A stretch of DNA of 64,000 bases. Origin: VXNJ01 sp009840625. Lineage in GTDB: Bacteria; Chloroflexota; UBA11872; VXNJ01. Shown here in pieces: positions 9,342-18,084 of the stretch. Position 1 is the stretch's first letter. Every line of letters begins with the position of its first letter. The stretch spans positions 806,001 through 870,000 of the forward strand of contig OZ242304.1 in the NCBI GenBank assembly GCA_965207915.1. Direction: 5' to 3'. Below the pieces are notes generated by a model. That model was given only the letters and a program-made list of their open reading frames with translations. It was not told the origin of the DNA and searched no databases. A program made the translations under genes and the position numbers.

Positions 9342-10445
9342 ATGGCGATTGCGCCAGAAGTCAGACCGGCTGGAACCCGCGAACAACCGGCTGCCATCAA
9401 CCTCGTCGACACCGACGTCCACAACTACATCGGCAGTTCACGCAACCTGCTCGAGTACCTGCCCGAGCGCTGGGTGCATTACCTGGAGCACACCGGTTTC
9501 GAACAGCCGCCGCGCGATTTCTACCCGCGCTTCTACCGCCACGCCGCCCGCCGCGACGCCTATCCCCCGTCGGGGATTCCCGGCAGCGACCCGCAGTTCG
9601 CGGCCGAACAGCTGCTGGACGGCTACGGGATCGACATCGGCATCCTCAATTGCCTCTATCCGGCCTTCAAGATGTTCAACATCGATCTGGCCAACGCGCT
9701 GACCCGGGCCGCCAATGACTGGCAGATCGACAAGTGGCTGGACGCCGACCCGCGCTGGCGCGCCTCGATCCTGGTCAACGTCCGCGATCCCCAGTTCTCT
9801 GCCGAGGAGATCCGCCGCTGCGCCCGCCACCCCGGCTACGTCCAGGTATTGCTGCTGGCGCGCAATCACGCCCCGCTCGGCAAGCGCGAATTCTGGCCGA
9901 TCTACGAGGCGGCCCAGGACTGCGGGCTTCCCATCGGGGTCCACTTCGGCGGAGGGCACGACGTGCCGATCACCAGTTCCGGCTGGCCTTCCTACTACAT
10001 CGAAGACCACACCGGCATGGCCCAGTCGTTCCAATCACAGGTCCTGAGCCTGGTCTGCGAGGGAGTTTTCGTCGAGTACCCGAAAACCAAGGTGGTGCTG
10101 ATTGAGGGCGGGTTCGCCTGGATGCCGCCGCTGATGTGGCGCCTGGACAAGAACTGGAAAGGGCTGCGCGGCGAGGTTCCGTGGCTGACCAAGCCGCCGA
10201 GCGATTACATCCGCGAACACATTCGTTGCTCTACCCAGCCGATGGAGGAGCCCGAAGACCCGCGGCACCTGGCGCAGATCATCGAAATGCTCGGGTCGGA
10301 CGAGTTCCTGCTCTTTGCCACCGACTATCCGCACTGGGACTTCGACTCCCCCGAACGCGCCCTTCCTGCGGTGATCGGCAAGGAACTCCGCGAGAAGATC
10401 TTCTCCAAGAACGCCCTCAAGATCTACGACTTTGCCCGCGGTTGA
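9342..10445 (+). CDS. amidohydrolase family 2 (ACMSD-like) metal-dependent hydrolase/decarboxylase
   Basis: About 367 residues. N-terminal VDTDVHNY gives the DxH metal site; GVHFGGGHD and the C-terminal FATDYPHWDFD give the other His and Asp ligands of the amidohydrolase_2 TIM barrel, the group with aminocarboxymuconate semialdehyde decarboxylase and related aromatic-acid decarboxylases. An upstream ATG at 9312 is in frame, but the ATG at 9342 has GGAGA at good distance, so I prefer it. The Rieske protein overlaps its end by 14 bp, implying a translationally coupled pair and probably shared catabolism of an aromatic or cyclic acid (inference). Confidence 0.85.
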   Translation: MAIAPEVRPAGTREQPAAINLVDTDVHNYIGSSRNLLEYLPERWVHYLEHTGFEQPPRDFYPRFYRHAARRDAYPPSGIPGSDPQFAAEQLLDGYGIDIGILNCLYPAFKMFNIDLANALTRAANDWQIDKWLDADPRWRASILVNVRDPQFSAEEIRRCARHPGYVQVLLLARNHAPLGKREFWPIYEAAQDCGLPIGVHFGGGHDVPITSSGWPSYYIEDHTGMAQSFQSQVLSLVCEGVFVEYPKTKVVLIEGGFAWMPPLMWRLDKNWKGLRGEVPWLTKPPSDYIREHIRCSTQPMEEPEDPRHLAQIIEMLGSDEFLLFATDYPHWDFDSPERALPAVIGKELREKIFSKNALKIYDFARG

Positions 10446-10788
10446 CGTAGGGCCGGTCGAAGACTTCCCCCTCGGGGAGATTCGGCCGGCGAAATTGAAT
10501 GGACGTGGAATCGCGGTAGTCCGCAACGGCAACAGCGTCTACGCGGTGCGCGACATCTGCCCCCACCAGGGGGCCAAGCTCACCGCGGGGACCCTGACTG
10601 GCGAACCCGTCTACTGCGGGCCCGGCAACATCGAGTTCCGCCGCTTCGGGCATGTCCTCAAATGCCCCTGGCACGGCTGGGACTATTCGCTGGCCGACGG
10701 ACAAGCGGTCGGCGGCAACCGCAAGGCCCGCATCCGGTCCTACCGCGCCCGGGTTGAAAACGGTCGCGTCCTGGTCGAATCCGACTAG
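10432..10788 (+). CDS. Rieske [2Fe-2S] ferredoxin-like protein
   Basis: 118 residues, one domain. The cluster ligands are CPHQGA and CPWHGWDYS, the Cys-X-His / Cys-X2-His pattern of Rieske proteins; the spacing between them is lengthened by an insert (TGTLTGEPVYCGPGNIE). There is no oxygenase alpha-subunit iron domain, so this is a free electron carrier or a stand-alone Rieske subunit. It starts at TTG within the end of the amidohydrolase gene, suggesting a functional link to it. Confidence 0.85.
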   Translation: MPAVDVGPVEDFPLGEIRPAKLNGRGIAVVRNGNSVYAVRDICPHQGAKLTAGTLTGEPVYCGPGNIEFRRFGHVLKCPWHGWDYSLADGQAVGGNRKARIRSYRARVENGRVLVESD

Positions 10789-10822
10789 GGGCCGGCGAGC
10801 AAGTCGGGTCTGAAATAATTGC

Positions 10823-11530
10823 TTGACGACCGATCGGTCGGCGCCCCCTAAGCCCTCGGGCGTTGGGATTACGGTTAGGAACGGCCCGGACTTGGCGATA
10901 GAGAAACCCGCGGAACCAAAAATCCGCGATCCGCTGCTGGTGCGCCTGGGCGAGAAGAACGGCGCCCTGGACATACTCACCACCACCACCGACAAGCTCT
11001 TTTCCTGGTGCATGGCCAATTCGCTCTGGCCGATGACGTTCGGTCTGGCCTGCTGCGCAATGGAATTTATGGCCTCGGCGGCGCCGATGTACGACACCGA
11101 CCGATTCGGCGTGATCCTGCGTTCTTCGCCGCGCCAGTCGGACGTGATGGTGGTGGCCGGGACCGTGACCAACAAGATGGCTCCGGTGGTCCGGACGCTC
11201 TACGAGCAGATGCCGGACCCCAAGTACGTCATAGCCATGGGGATCTGCACGATCGCCGGCGGTCCGTTCCGCACCTACAACACCCTGCAGGGCGTGGACC
11301 GGATCGTGCCGGTCGACATCCACGTGCCTGGCTGCCCGCCGCGGCCCGAAGCGTTCATCGACTCGATCCTGTTGCTGCAGGAAAAGATCAAGCGGGAAGG
11401 CGTCCTGCGCTGGAAGCCGCCGCCACTGCCTCCGGCTCCGTCCGGAATAGGGCATTCCCTGGAACCCCCGCGGCCGGGCGAGAGCGTATCGCCGGTGCCG
11501 GAAGGAATGCTGCCGCCGCACCGCAGCTGA
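10823..11530 (+). CDS. nuoB: NADH-quinone oxidoreductase subunit B (isolated copy)
   Basis: About 235 residues. The four Cys ligands of iron-sulfur cluster N2 can be seen: the adjacent pair in FGLACCAMEF, one in GICTIAGGPF, and one in VPGCPPRPEA. The N-terminal ~35 and C-terminal ~40 residues (Pro-rich) are extensions. No other nuo gene is in the window, which is unusual because nuoB normally sits in nuoABCD. The TTG at 10823 has no Shine-Dalgarno sequence; a TTG at 10892 with AGGA upstream is an alternative start. It converges on cimA with a 24-bp spacer. Confidence 0.85.
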   Translation: MTTDRSAPPKPSGVGITVRNGPDLAIEKPAEPKIRDPLLVRLGEKNGALDILTTTTDKLFSWCMANSLWPMTFGLACCAMEFMASAAPMYDTDRFGVILRSSPRQSDVMVVAGTVTNKMAPVVRTLYEQMPDPKYVIAMGICTIAGGPFRTYNTLQGVDRIVPVDIHVPGCPPRPEAFIDSILLLQEKIKREGVLRWKPPPLPPAPSGIGHSLEPPRPGESVSPVPEGMLPPHRS

Positions 11531-11554
11531 TCGCGGCGCAACCGTAGTCGGCGA

Positions 11555-13117
11555 TTAGCCGACGGGGCCCTTCCGGAGCGAATACTCGTAGCCGTCGATT
11601 AGCGCCACCCACGAGGCCTCGACGATGTTGGCCGAGCTGCCGACCGTGCTCCACTCCCGTTCGCCGTCGGACATTGTGATCAGCACTCGCGTAAAGGCGC
11701 CGGTGCCCGAATCCGGATCCAGGATCCGGACCTTGTAGTCGATCAGTTGGACCGTGGCCAGCTCCGGGTAGGCGGGCAAGATCGCCTTGCGGAATGCCCC
11801 GTCCAGGGCCGAGACCGGACCGTTGCCGTCGGCGGCGGTGTGCGACTGGTCGCCGTTGACTTGGAGCTTTACTACCGCTTCAGAGACGACCGGCTGCGAG
11901 CCGCGAGTCTCGGTCAGGGCCAGGAAGTCGATCAGTTCAAACGGGGCCCGGTAACCGGGCTGGCGGCGCAAGAGCAGCAATTCGAATGAGGCCTCGGCGC
12001 CTTCGAAGTGATATCCCTCTGCCTCCAGGAGCTTTACTGCCTCCAGCGTCTCGGCGGCGGTTTCGGCGGTCTGCGAAATCCCCAGCCGCTGGGCAGTGCT
12101 GGCGATGTTCTTGGATCCAGACAATTCGGAAATCAGAATCCGCTGACGGTTGCCGACCAGGGCCGGGTCGATGTGTTGGTAGGCGTGTTCGAATTTCGAA
12201 GACGCCGATGCGTGGTAGCCGGCCTTGTGCGCGAATGCCGAGTTGCCGACGAAGGGCTGGTGCTGATTGGGCGTGAGATTGGCTAGTTCCGACGCCAGGT
12301 GCGATAGCTCGGTGAGCCGGGCGAGGTTCCCATCGACTCCGCTTGAGTAGTCCATCTTCAGCGCCAGGGTGGGGATTACCGAGCAGAGGTTGGCGTTGCC
12401 GGTGCGCTCGCCGATGCCGTTGATCGTCCCGTGCACCTGGGCCGCGCCGGCTGCGACGGCGGCCACCGAGACCGCAACCCCCATTTCGAGGTCGTTGTGG
12501 GCGTGGATCGCCACCGGGGTTTCCAGCTCGGCGACCACTCGCGCAGTTATCTCGGCAGCTTCCTGAGGAAGCGATCCGCCGTTGGTATCGCAGAGCGCCA
12601 GCCAGCTGGCTCCGGCGTCCTGGGCCGCCCGCAGGGCCGCGAGTGTGAATTCGCTGTCCTGCTTGAACCCGTCGAAGAAGTGCTCGGCGTCCAGGATCAC
12701 TTCTTTGCCGGCCGCGACCAGGTAGGCGACGGTGTCGCTGATCATCGCCAGGCCCTCGCGGGGGGTGGTTTCGAGGATCTCCTCGACCTGGAACAGCGAG
12801 CTTTTGGCCACGATCGCACAGGCCGGTGCCTTCGAACGGGCAACCGCCTGCACGGCGGGGTCGCGCTCGCAGGTCGAGCCCTTGTAGCGCGTTGCTCCGA
12901 AAGCGGTGAGCTTGGCGTGCTGCCAGGTGATGTTCTCGGCCTGGCGAAAGAACTCCTCGTCCTTGGGGTTGGCGCCAGGGAAGCCGCCTTCGATGTAATC
13001 GATGCCGAAGCGGTCCAGGGCGCGGGCGATATTGAGTTTGTCGGAGACCGAGAACGAAACGCCCTCGGTCTGCGCGCCGTCGCGCAGGGTCGTGTCCAGA
13101 TATGAGATGCGGGCCAT
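11555..13117 (-). CDS. cimA: (R)-citramalate synthase
   Basis: 520 residues. N-terminal YLDTTLRDGAQTEGVSFSV and the central HAHNDLEMGVAVS and GTINGIGERTGNANL blocks mark the DRE-TIM (2-isopropylmalate synthase) family; the QTEG variant, the overall length and the C-terminal regulatory domain (GALDGAFRKAI region) match the CimA type that condenses pyruvate and acetyl-CoA to citramalate, the pyruvate route to isoleucine. It is the last gene of the ilv-leu operon, 84 bp after leuB, which supports that role: LeuCD and LeuB would carry citramalate on to 2-ketobutyrate. Confidence 0.92.
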   Translation of the reverse strand: MARISYLDTTLRDGAQTEGVSFSVSDKLNIARALDRFGIDYIEGGFPGANPKDEEFFRQAENITWQHAKLTAFGATRYKGSTCERDPAVQAVARSKAPACAIVAKSSLFQVEEILETTPREGLAMISDTVAYLVAAGKEVILDAEHFFDGFKQDSEFTLAALRAAQDAGASWLALCDTNGGSLPQEAAEITARVVAELETPVAIHAHNDLEMGVAVSVAAVAAGAAQVHGTINGIGERTGNANLCSVIPTLALKMDYSSGVDGNLARLTELSHLASELANLTPNQHQPFVGNSAFAHKAGYHASASSKFEHAYQHIDPALVGNRQRILISELSGSKNIASTAQRLGISQTAETAAETLEAVKLLEAEGYHFEGAEASFELLLLRRQPGYRAPFELIDFLALTETRGSQPVVSEAVVKLQVNGDQSHTAADGNGPVSALDGAFRKAILPAYPELATVQLIDYKVRILDPDSGTGAFTRVLITMSDGEREWSTVGSSANIVEASWVALIDGYEYSLRKGPVG

Positions 13118-13201
13118 GTTGGTTTCAATCGCTGTAGGAGGAAGTTGGAAAGGCGGAAATCGGGATCCGCCACACCCGGTGCCCGGGCCGCGACCGTTAG
13201 C

Positions 13202-14290
13202 TTAGGCGGCCGCCGGCACCCCGATGCGGGCAATGATGGCTTCGCCCATGTCGGATGTACCGACATGCGACGAACCTGCCTCCTTGATATCTGCCGTCCG
13301 GTAGCCGGCATCGAGCGCCGCCGAGACTGCATCCTCGATCGCCTGGGCCTCGGTTTCGAGGTCAAATGACAACCGCAGCATCATGGCCGCCGATAGGATT
13401 GCGCCGATCGGATTGGCCAGCCCCTGGCCGGCGATGTCCGGCGCCGCGCCGTGGATCGGCTCATACAACCCCCGCGACGAATCGCCGAGGCTGGCCGAGG
13501 GCATCATTCCAAGCGATGCCGACAGGACCGCCATTTCGTCAGTGATGATGTCGCCGAACATGTTGGTGGTAACCACCACGTCGAAGTCGCGCGGGCTCAG
13601 GATCAGCCGCATCGCGAACGCGTCCACCAGAATCTGGTCCATTTCAACGTCCGGATACTGCGCGGCAACCTCGGTCATCACTTCGTGCCAGTAGGCCGAG
13701 GATTCGAGCACGTTCTGCTTGTCGACCGAAGTGACCTTGCCGCGGCGGCGGCGCGCCATCTGGAACGCGCGGTGGCCGATACGTTCCACTTCGGAACGCC
13801 GATAAAGCATGGTGTCGCGGGCGGCCGGTTCGCCGTCCACGGTCAGGCGCCCGCGCGGTTCGGCGTAGTAGACGCCGCCGGTCAATTCGCGCAGCACGAC
13901 CATGTCCACGCCGCGCAGGATCTCGGGTTTGATGGGCGAGGAGTCGATGATCGGCTCAAATATCTGCACCGGGCGAATGTTGGTCCAAAGCGCCAGTTCG
14001 GTGCGGAGCCGCAGAACTGCCCGCTCGGGGTGGCGGCCATTGATCGCCGCGCCCCCGGCCACGCCGCAGGCGCCGAGCAGCACCGCGTCGCAGGAGCGGG
14101 CGCGATCGACCACCTCGTCGGTGATTTCGATCCCCTCGGCCGCGATCGCGGCCGCGCCGACCAATGCGGATTCGAATGCGAACTCGTGCCCAAAGCGCTC
14201 GCCGACGGCCTCCAGGACCCGGCGGGTCTGGCCGACTACCTCGGGACCGATTCCGTCGCCGGGCGCAAGCAGGATGTTATGTGTTGCCAT
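13202..14290 (-). CDS. leuB: 3-isopropylmalate dehydrogenase
   Basis: 362 residues, normal length. LAPGDGIGPEV at the N-terminus, RELTGGVYYAEPRG (substrate-binding Arg region), VDKQNVLE, and the metal and nucleotide region FGDIITDE then PIHGAAPDIAGQGLANPIGA are classic LeuB blocks. It oxidatively decarboxylates 3-isopropylmalate with NAD and probably also handles the citramalate-derived methylmalate. It lies 11 bp after leuD and before cimA on the same strand. Confidence 0.95.
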   Translation of the reverse strand: MATHNILLAPGDGIGPEVVGQTRRVLEAVGERFGHEFAFESALVGAAAIAAEGIEITDEVVDRARSCDAVLLGACGVAGGAAINGRHPERAVLRLRTELALWTNIRPVQIFEPIIDSSPIKPEILRGVDMVVLRELTGGVYYAEPRGRLTVDGEPAARDTMLYRRSEVERIGHRAFQMARRRRGKVTSVDKQNVLESSAYWHEVMTEVAAQYPDVEMDQILVDAFAMRLILSPRDFDVVVTTNMFGDIITDEMAVLSASLGMMPSASLGDSSRGLYEPIHGAAPDIAGQGLANPIGAILSAAMMLRLSFDLETEAQAIEDAVSAALDAGYRTADIKEAGSSHVGTSDMGEAIIARIGVPAAA

Positions 14291-14301
14291 GACGAAGCCG
14301 A

Positions 14302-14910
14302 TTATCCAGCAAATCCGGAGACGTAAGGCAGTCTGCCGTGCACCTGCCGAACCGAATCCATGTTTTGCCGCAACTCGCCCAACGCGTCCCAGCGCCCCGA
14401 CAACAGCGCCTCGCGGGTCGGAGCCGGCAGCGAAACCGGGTACTCGTGCTCGCCGGCGGTCAGTCGCAACCCGCTGACGTCTAGATCGAATTCGAGGCCC
14501 GGATCCGTCTCAACCAGAGCCTGCAGCTCGGCCGCCTCTTTGGCGGGAAGCGTCACCAGCGGCAGGCCCAGGGTGGTCGAGTTGCCGAAGAAGATCTCGG
14601 CGAAGCTCTCGCCTACGATCGCTTCGATCCCCCAGCGCGCCAGCGCCTGGGGAGCGTGCTCGCGCGATGAACCGGATCCGAAGTTGTCGTTTACGAACAG
14701 GATTCTGGAACCGGCAAAGCGCTCGTCGTCGAACGGGTGCGCGCCACCGGCGGCCTTGCGTTCGTCTTCGAAAACGTGCCGGCCAAGACCGTCGAAGGTG
14801 ACCATGCGCAGGTAGCGGGCAGGGATGATTTGGTCGGTGTCTACGTTGTTCCCGCGCAACACGATCCCGCGGCCGCGGACCGTGGTGACGGGCGTACCGG
14901 GCACGTTCAT
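14302..14910 (-). CDS. leuD: 3-isopropylmalate dehydratase small subunit
   Basis: 202 residues from the ATG at 14910, whose ATGA overlaps the leuC stop. RGNNVDTDQIIPARYLR, NDNFGSGSSREHAPQALARWG and FGNSTTLGLPLVTL are the LeuD swivelling-domain motifs. The frame is open upstream into leuC, but the coupled start is the expected one. It forms the isopropylmalate isomerase with LeuC. Confidence 0.95.
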   Translation of the reverse strand: MNVPGTPVTTVRGRGIVLRGNNVDTDQIIPARYLRMVTFDGLGRHVFEDERKAAGGAHPFDDERFAGSRILFVNDNFGSGSSREHAPQALARWGIEAIVGESFAEIFFGNSTTLGLPLVTLPAKEAAELQALVETDPGLEFDLDVSGLRLTAGEHEYPVSLPAPTREALLSGRWDALGELRQNMDSVRQVHGRLPYVSGFAG

Positions 14911-16310
14911 CGGGCCACTCCGCGAACGTCGGCAACCGAACCCGCCAGCGCGGCGGCGGCGACCATCGCCGGACTCATCAGCAGCGTGCGGCCGGTAGGT
15001 GATCCCTGGCGGCCGATGAAATTGCGGTTCGACGAAGAAGCCGAAACCTGGCGGCCTTCCAGCTTGTCTGGATTCATGCCCAGGCACATCGAACAGCCGG
15101 CGTCGCGCCATTCGAAACCGGCGTCCAGGAACACCTCGTGCAAGCCTTCGGACTCGGCCTGGACGCGGACCTGCTGCGATCCGGGCACCACTATGGCCTT
15201 CACCGATCCCTCCACGCGGTTGCCCTTCACCACCGCGGCGGCTTCGCGCAGATCCGAGATCCGGCTGTTGGTGCAGGACCCGATGAACGCCACGTCGATC
15301 GGGAAACCGGCGATCGGCTGGCCGGGCTCAAGCCCCATGAAATCAAGCGCGGAGGCAACCGCATCGGATTCGGCCGGGTGCACCGAACGCGGGTCCGGCA
15401 CGGCCTGGTCCACTCCCACGACCTGACCCGGGTTGGTGCCCCAGGTGACCATCGGCTCGATCGCCGACCCGTCGAATTCGACCACGTCGTCATAGTCGGC
15501 GCCGGATTCGCTGCCCTGGCTCGACCACCATTCGACGGCGCGCTCGAAATCTGAATCGGTCGGCGCGAAGCGACGCCCACGAAGGTATTCGAATGTAGTC
15601 CGGTCAGGATTCACGTAACCGACCCGGGCCCCGCCCTCAATCGACATGTTGCAGACCGTCATGCGGCCCTCCATCGACATGGCGTCGAAAACGGGGCCGC
15701 CGTACTCGTAGGCGAATCCGGTCCCGCCCTGGACTCCAAGCCGGCCGATGATGTTTAGGATCACGTCCTTGGGATAGACGCCGCGGCCGAGCGAACCGTT
15801 AACTTCGATGCGGCGCAGCTTCGGCTTGGAGACCGCCATGGTCTGGGTGGCCAGGATGTCGCGGACCTGCGAGGTCCCGATCCCGAACGCCACCGCCCCC
15901 AGGGCCCCATGGGTGGAGGTATGCGAATCGCCGCAGGCAATCGTCATCCCGGGTTGCGAGATGCCGAGTTCGGGGCCGATCACGTGCACGATGCCTTGGG
16001 CCCCGGATGCCTCGTCGAAGAACGTGATTCCGGTCTTTGCGACGTTGCGCTCGATCGCCTGAAACATCTCTTCGGCCATCGAGTCGGCGTAGGGGCGGGC
16101 GGCGCCGTCGGTCGGAATTATGTGATCGACAGTGGCGAACGTGCGGTCGCGGAATGCAACTTCAAGCCCCAGTTCGGAGAGCATGTCGAACGCCTGCGGG
16201 CTGGTTACCTCGTGGATCAGATGCAGTCCGATGAATAGCTGCGACTGACCCGAGGCCAGCTTGGCCACCTCATGGTTTTCCCAGACTTTGTCAAGCAGTG
16301 TTTCAGCCAC
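14907..16310 (-). CDS. leuC: 3-isopropylmalate dehydratase large subunit
   Basis: 467 residues. GDSHTSTHGALGAVAFGIGTSQ, the first cluster Cys in FIGSCTNSRISDL and the pair in GCSMCLGMNPD are the aconitase-family [4Fe-4S] site. It catalyses 2- to 3-isopropylmalate isomerisation with LeuD, and in this operon likely citramalate isomerisation too. It lies 6 bp from leuA and overlaps leuD by 4 bp. Confidence 0.95.
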   Translation of the reverse strand: MAETLLDKVWENHEVAKLASGQSQLFIGLHLIHEVTSPQAFDMLSELGLEVAFRDRTFATVDHIIPTDGAARPYADSMAEEMFQAIERNVAKTGITFFDEASGAQGIVHVIGPELGISQPGMTIACGDSHTSTHGALGAVAFGIGTSQVRDILATQTMAVSKPKLRRIEVNGSLGRGVYPKDVILNIIGRLGVQGGTGFAYEYGGPVFDAMSMEGRMTVCNMSIEGGARVGYVNPDRTTFEYLRGRRFAPTDSDFERAVEWWSSQGSESGADYDDVVEFDGSAIEPMVTWGTNPGQVVGVDQAVPDPRSVHPAESDAVASALDFMGLEPGQPIAGFPIDVAFIGSCTNSRISDLREAAAVVKGNRVEGSVKAIVVPGSQQVRVQAESEGLHEVFLDAGFEWRDAGCSMCLGMNPDKLEGRQVSASSSNRNFIGRQGSPTGRTLLMSPAMVAAAALAGSVADVRGVAR

Positions 16311-16316
16311 CGGACA

Positions 16317-17858
16317 TCACACCGAGTGCTGGAGGGGGATGCGGCCGACCGAAACGTCGGCGGTGAGTCGGTTGAGGCCGCTGACGAATGCGTGCGCACT
16401 GGCAACCAGGATATCGGTGTCGACTCCGTGACCGGTGGCGGCGCGACCGCCCTGTTCGACCCTGATGACGACTTCGCCGAGCGCGTCCGGAGATTCAGAC
16501 ACCGCCGAAATTGAAAAGTCGGTCAACTCCACGTCCATTCCGGTAGCGGACATGATCGCCTTATAGACGGCGTCGACCGGGCCGTCGCCCATTGCCGCTA
16601 CCTGGACCGGTTCGTCATCTACCTGGATCCGCACGGTGGCGGTGGGAACGCCGAACGTCCCGCAGGAGACCTGTACTAGTTCCAGCTTGAACCGTTGCTG
16701 GCGTTGCAGGCGCATGCGCGCCCCGACGATCGCCTCCAGCTCCTGGTCAGTAATCTCTTTCTTGCGGTCGGCGACCCGCTTGAATTCGTCGAACACGTCC
16801 TGGAAATCCTCGTCCGGGATGTCGACGCCCATCATGCGCAGGTGATTGCGAAAGGCGTGCCGGCCGGAGAACTTGCCCAAAACGATCCGCGAGGAGTGGT
16901 GCCCGACATCCTCGGGCCGCATGATCTCGTAGTTGACCGAGTTCTTCAGCATCCCGTCCTGGTGCAGTCCCGAGGAGTGGGCAAACGCGTTGGCGCCCAC
17001 GATCGCCTTGTTGGGCGGCACCGGCATTCCCATCAGGTTGGAGACCAGCCGGGAGGTTCGATAGAACTCGCGCGCGTCGATTGCGGTATCGGCCGCGTAG
17101 AAGTCGCTGCGGGTGCGCAGGGCCATGACGATCTCTTCCAACGAAGCGTTGCCGGCCCGTTCGCCGACCCCGTTGATCGTGCATTCGACCTGGGCGACTC
17201 CCTGCATCACGCCGGCCAGCGAATTGGCGACCGCATGGCCCAGGTCGTCATGGCAGTGCACCGAAACGATGACCTCGTCGATGCCAGGAACGTTTTCCAT
17301 GCAATAGGCCACCAGCGACCCGAATTCGCCCGGCATAGAGTAGCCGACCGTGTCGGGGATATTCACCACCGTCGCCCCAGCCGCGATCGCGGTGGCCAGC
17401 ACCTGCACCAGATAGTCCGGATCGGTGCGGGTGGCGTCCATGGTGGAGAACTCGACGTGCGGGCAGCGCCGGCGGGCCAGTTCGACCGTATTTCGGGTCA
17501 GCTCCACGACCTCTTCACGGGTCATGTTCAGCTGGTTCTGAAGATGAACGTCGGAGGTTGAGATCACCGTGTGCAGCAATGGCCGCTCGGCGTCTTGCAG
17601 CGCTTCCCAGGTGCGTTCGATCTGATAGTCGCGGAAGCCGGAGAGCGCCGCGATCTCGACGTCGCGCAACTCGCGCGACATCCTGGTTACGGCTTCGAAA
17701 TCGCCGGGCGAGGTAGACGGGAATCCGGCTTCGATGACCGTGACCCCGAGCCGCTCCAGTTGGCGGCCGACCTCCATTTTTTCTTCCAGCGTCAGCGCGC
17801 CGCCGGCTGCCTGCTCGCCGTCGCGCAATGTCGTGTCGAAGATGCGAATTGTGCGCAT
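16317..17858 (-). CDS. leuA: 2-isopropylmalate synthase
   Basis: 513 residues. IFDTTLRDGEQAAGG, HCHDDLGHAVANSLAG and CTINGVGERAGNASLEE are the catalytic DRE-TIM motifs, and residues about 380-513 form the LeuA allosteric leucine-binding domain. It condenses 2-ketoisovalerate and acetyl-CoA, the first committed step to leucine. AGGAAG lies about 6 nt before the ATG. The 218-bp spacer to ilvC holds a Leu-rich leader peptide and hairpin, so expression is probably controlled by leucyl-tRNA supply as well as by feedback. Confidence 0.95.
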   Translation of the reverse strand: MRTIRIFDTTLRDGEQAAGGALTLEEKMEVGRQLERLGVTVIEAGFPSTSPGDFEAVTRMSRELRDVEIAALSGFRDYQIERTWEALQDAERPLLHTVISTSDVHLQNQLNMTREEVVELTRNTVELARRRCPHVEFSTMDATRTDPDYLVQVLATAIAAGATVVNIPDTVGYSMPGEFGSLVAYCMENVPGIDEVIVSVHCHDDLGHAVANSLAGVMQGVAQVECTINGVGERAGNASLEEIVMALRTRSDFYAADTAIDAREFYRTSRLVSNLMGMPVPPNKAIVGANAFAHSSGLHQDGMLKNSVNYEIMRPEDVGHHSSRIVLGKFSGRHAFRNHLRMMGVDIPDEDFQDVFDEFKRVADRKKEITDQELEAIVGARMRLQRQQRFKLELVQVSCGTFGVPTATVRIQVDDEPVQVAAMGDGPVDAVYKAIMSATGMDVELTDFSISAVSESPDALGEVVIRVEQGGRAATGHGVDTDILVASAHAFVSGLNRLTADVSVGRIPLQHSV

Positions 17859-17953
17859 CTGCAGCTTCCTATCTCGTTCTCAGTCGGGTGTTTGGAGTTC
17901 CGCCGCTTTGGCTCCGGCTGTCCGGACCGCGTGCGGCGGCGACGCTTGCGGGT

Positions 17954-18049
17954 TCAGACCCCTCTGCCGGACCGGTCCGGCGAGGGGCCGCTAAGCGCGA
18001 GCAGTAGAGATAGGTGCGCTGGTGCAAGCGGCGTTCGGAAAAGCTGCAT
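17954..18049 (-). CDS. Leu-rich leader peptide of leuA (attenuation)
   Basis: An ATG ORF of 31 codons between ilvC and leuA. Seven residues are Leu, with the cluster HLSLLLAL read from CTA, CTA, CTG, CTC and CTT codons directly before a strong hairpin (17959-17987) that covers the last leader codons. This is the layout of leu-operon attenuator peptides: ribosome stalling at Leu codons would alter folding of the following RNA. A TACAAT -10 hexamer ends 5 nt before the ATG, so the transcript probably starts at or near the A of the start codon (leaderless). No Shine-Dalgarno sequence is present, in line with that. Recognition is by composition and position only. Confidence 0.7.
   Translation of the reverse strand: MQLFRTPLAPAHLSLLLALSGPSPDRSGRGV
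17959..17987 (-). promoter_or_regulatory. leuA leader hairpin (attenuator candidate)
   Basis: CCCCTC and GAGGGG flank a perfect 16-nt palindrome (17966-17981, GCCGGACCGGTCCGGC) with one bulged base. A further GGTCCGGA copy on the minus strand at 17928-17921 could pair with the CCGGACC arm instead, giving a mutually exclusive fold. No T tract follows, so the output may be Rho-linked or translational. Confidence 0.6.
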
Positions 18050-18054
18050 GTGGA

Positions 18055-18084
18055 ATTGTAAGACTGCTGCGTATTGCTAGTCGC
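18055..18084 (-). promoter_or_regulatory. internal promoter before the leuA leader
   Basis: Minus-strand TACAAT (18060-18055) matches the -10 consensus at 5 of 6 positions and sits 5 nt before the leader ATG. The best -35, GCGACT at 18 nt spacing, overlaps the ilvC stop region and matches only 3 of 6. It would separate leuACDB-cimA from ilvBNC. Confidence 0.45.
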
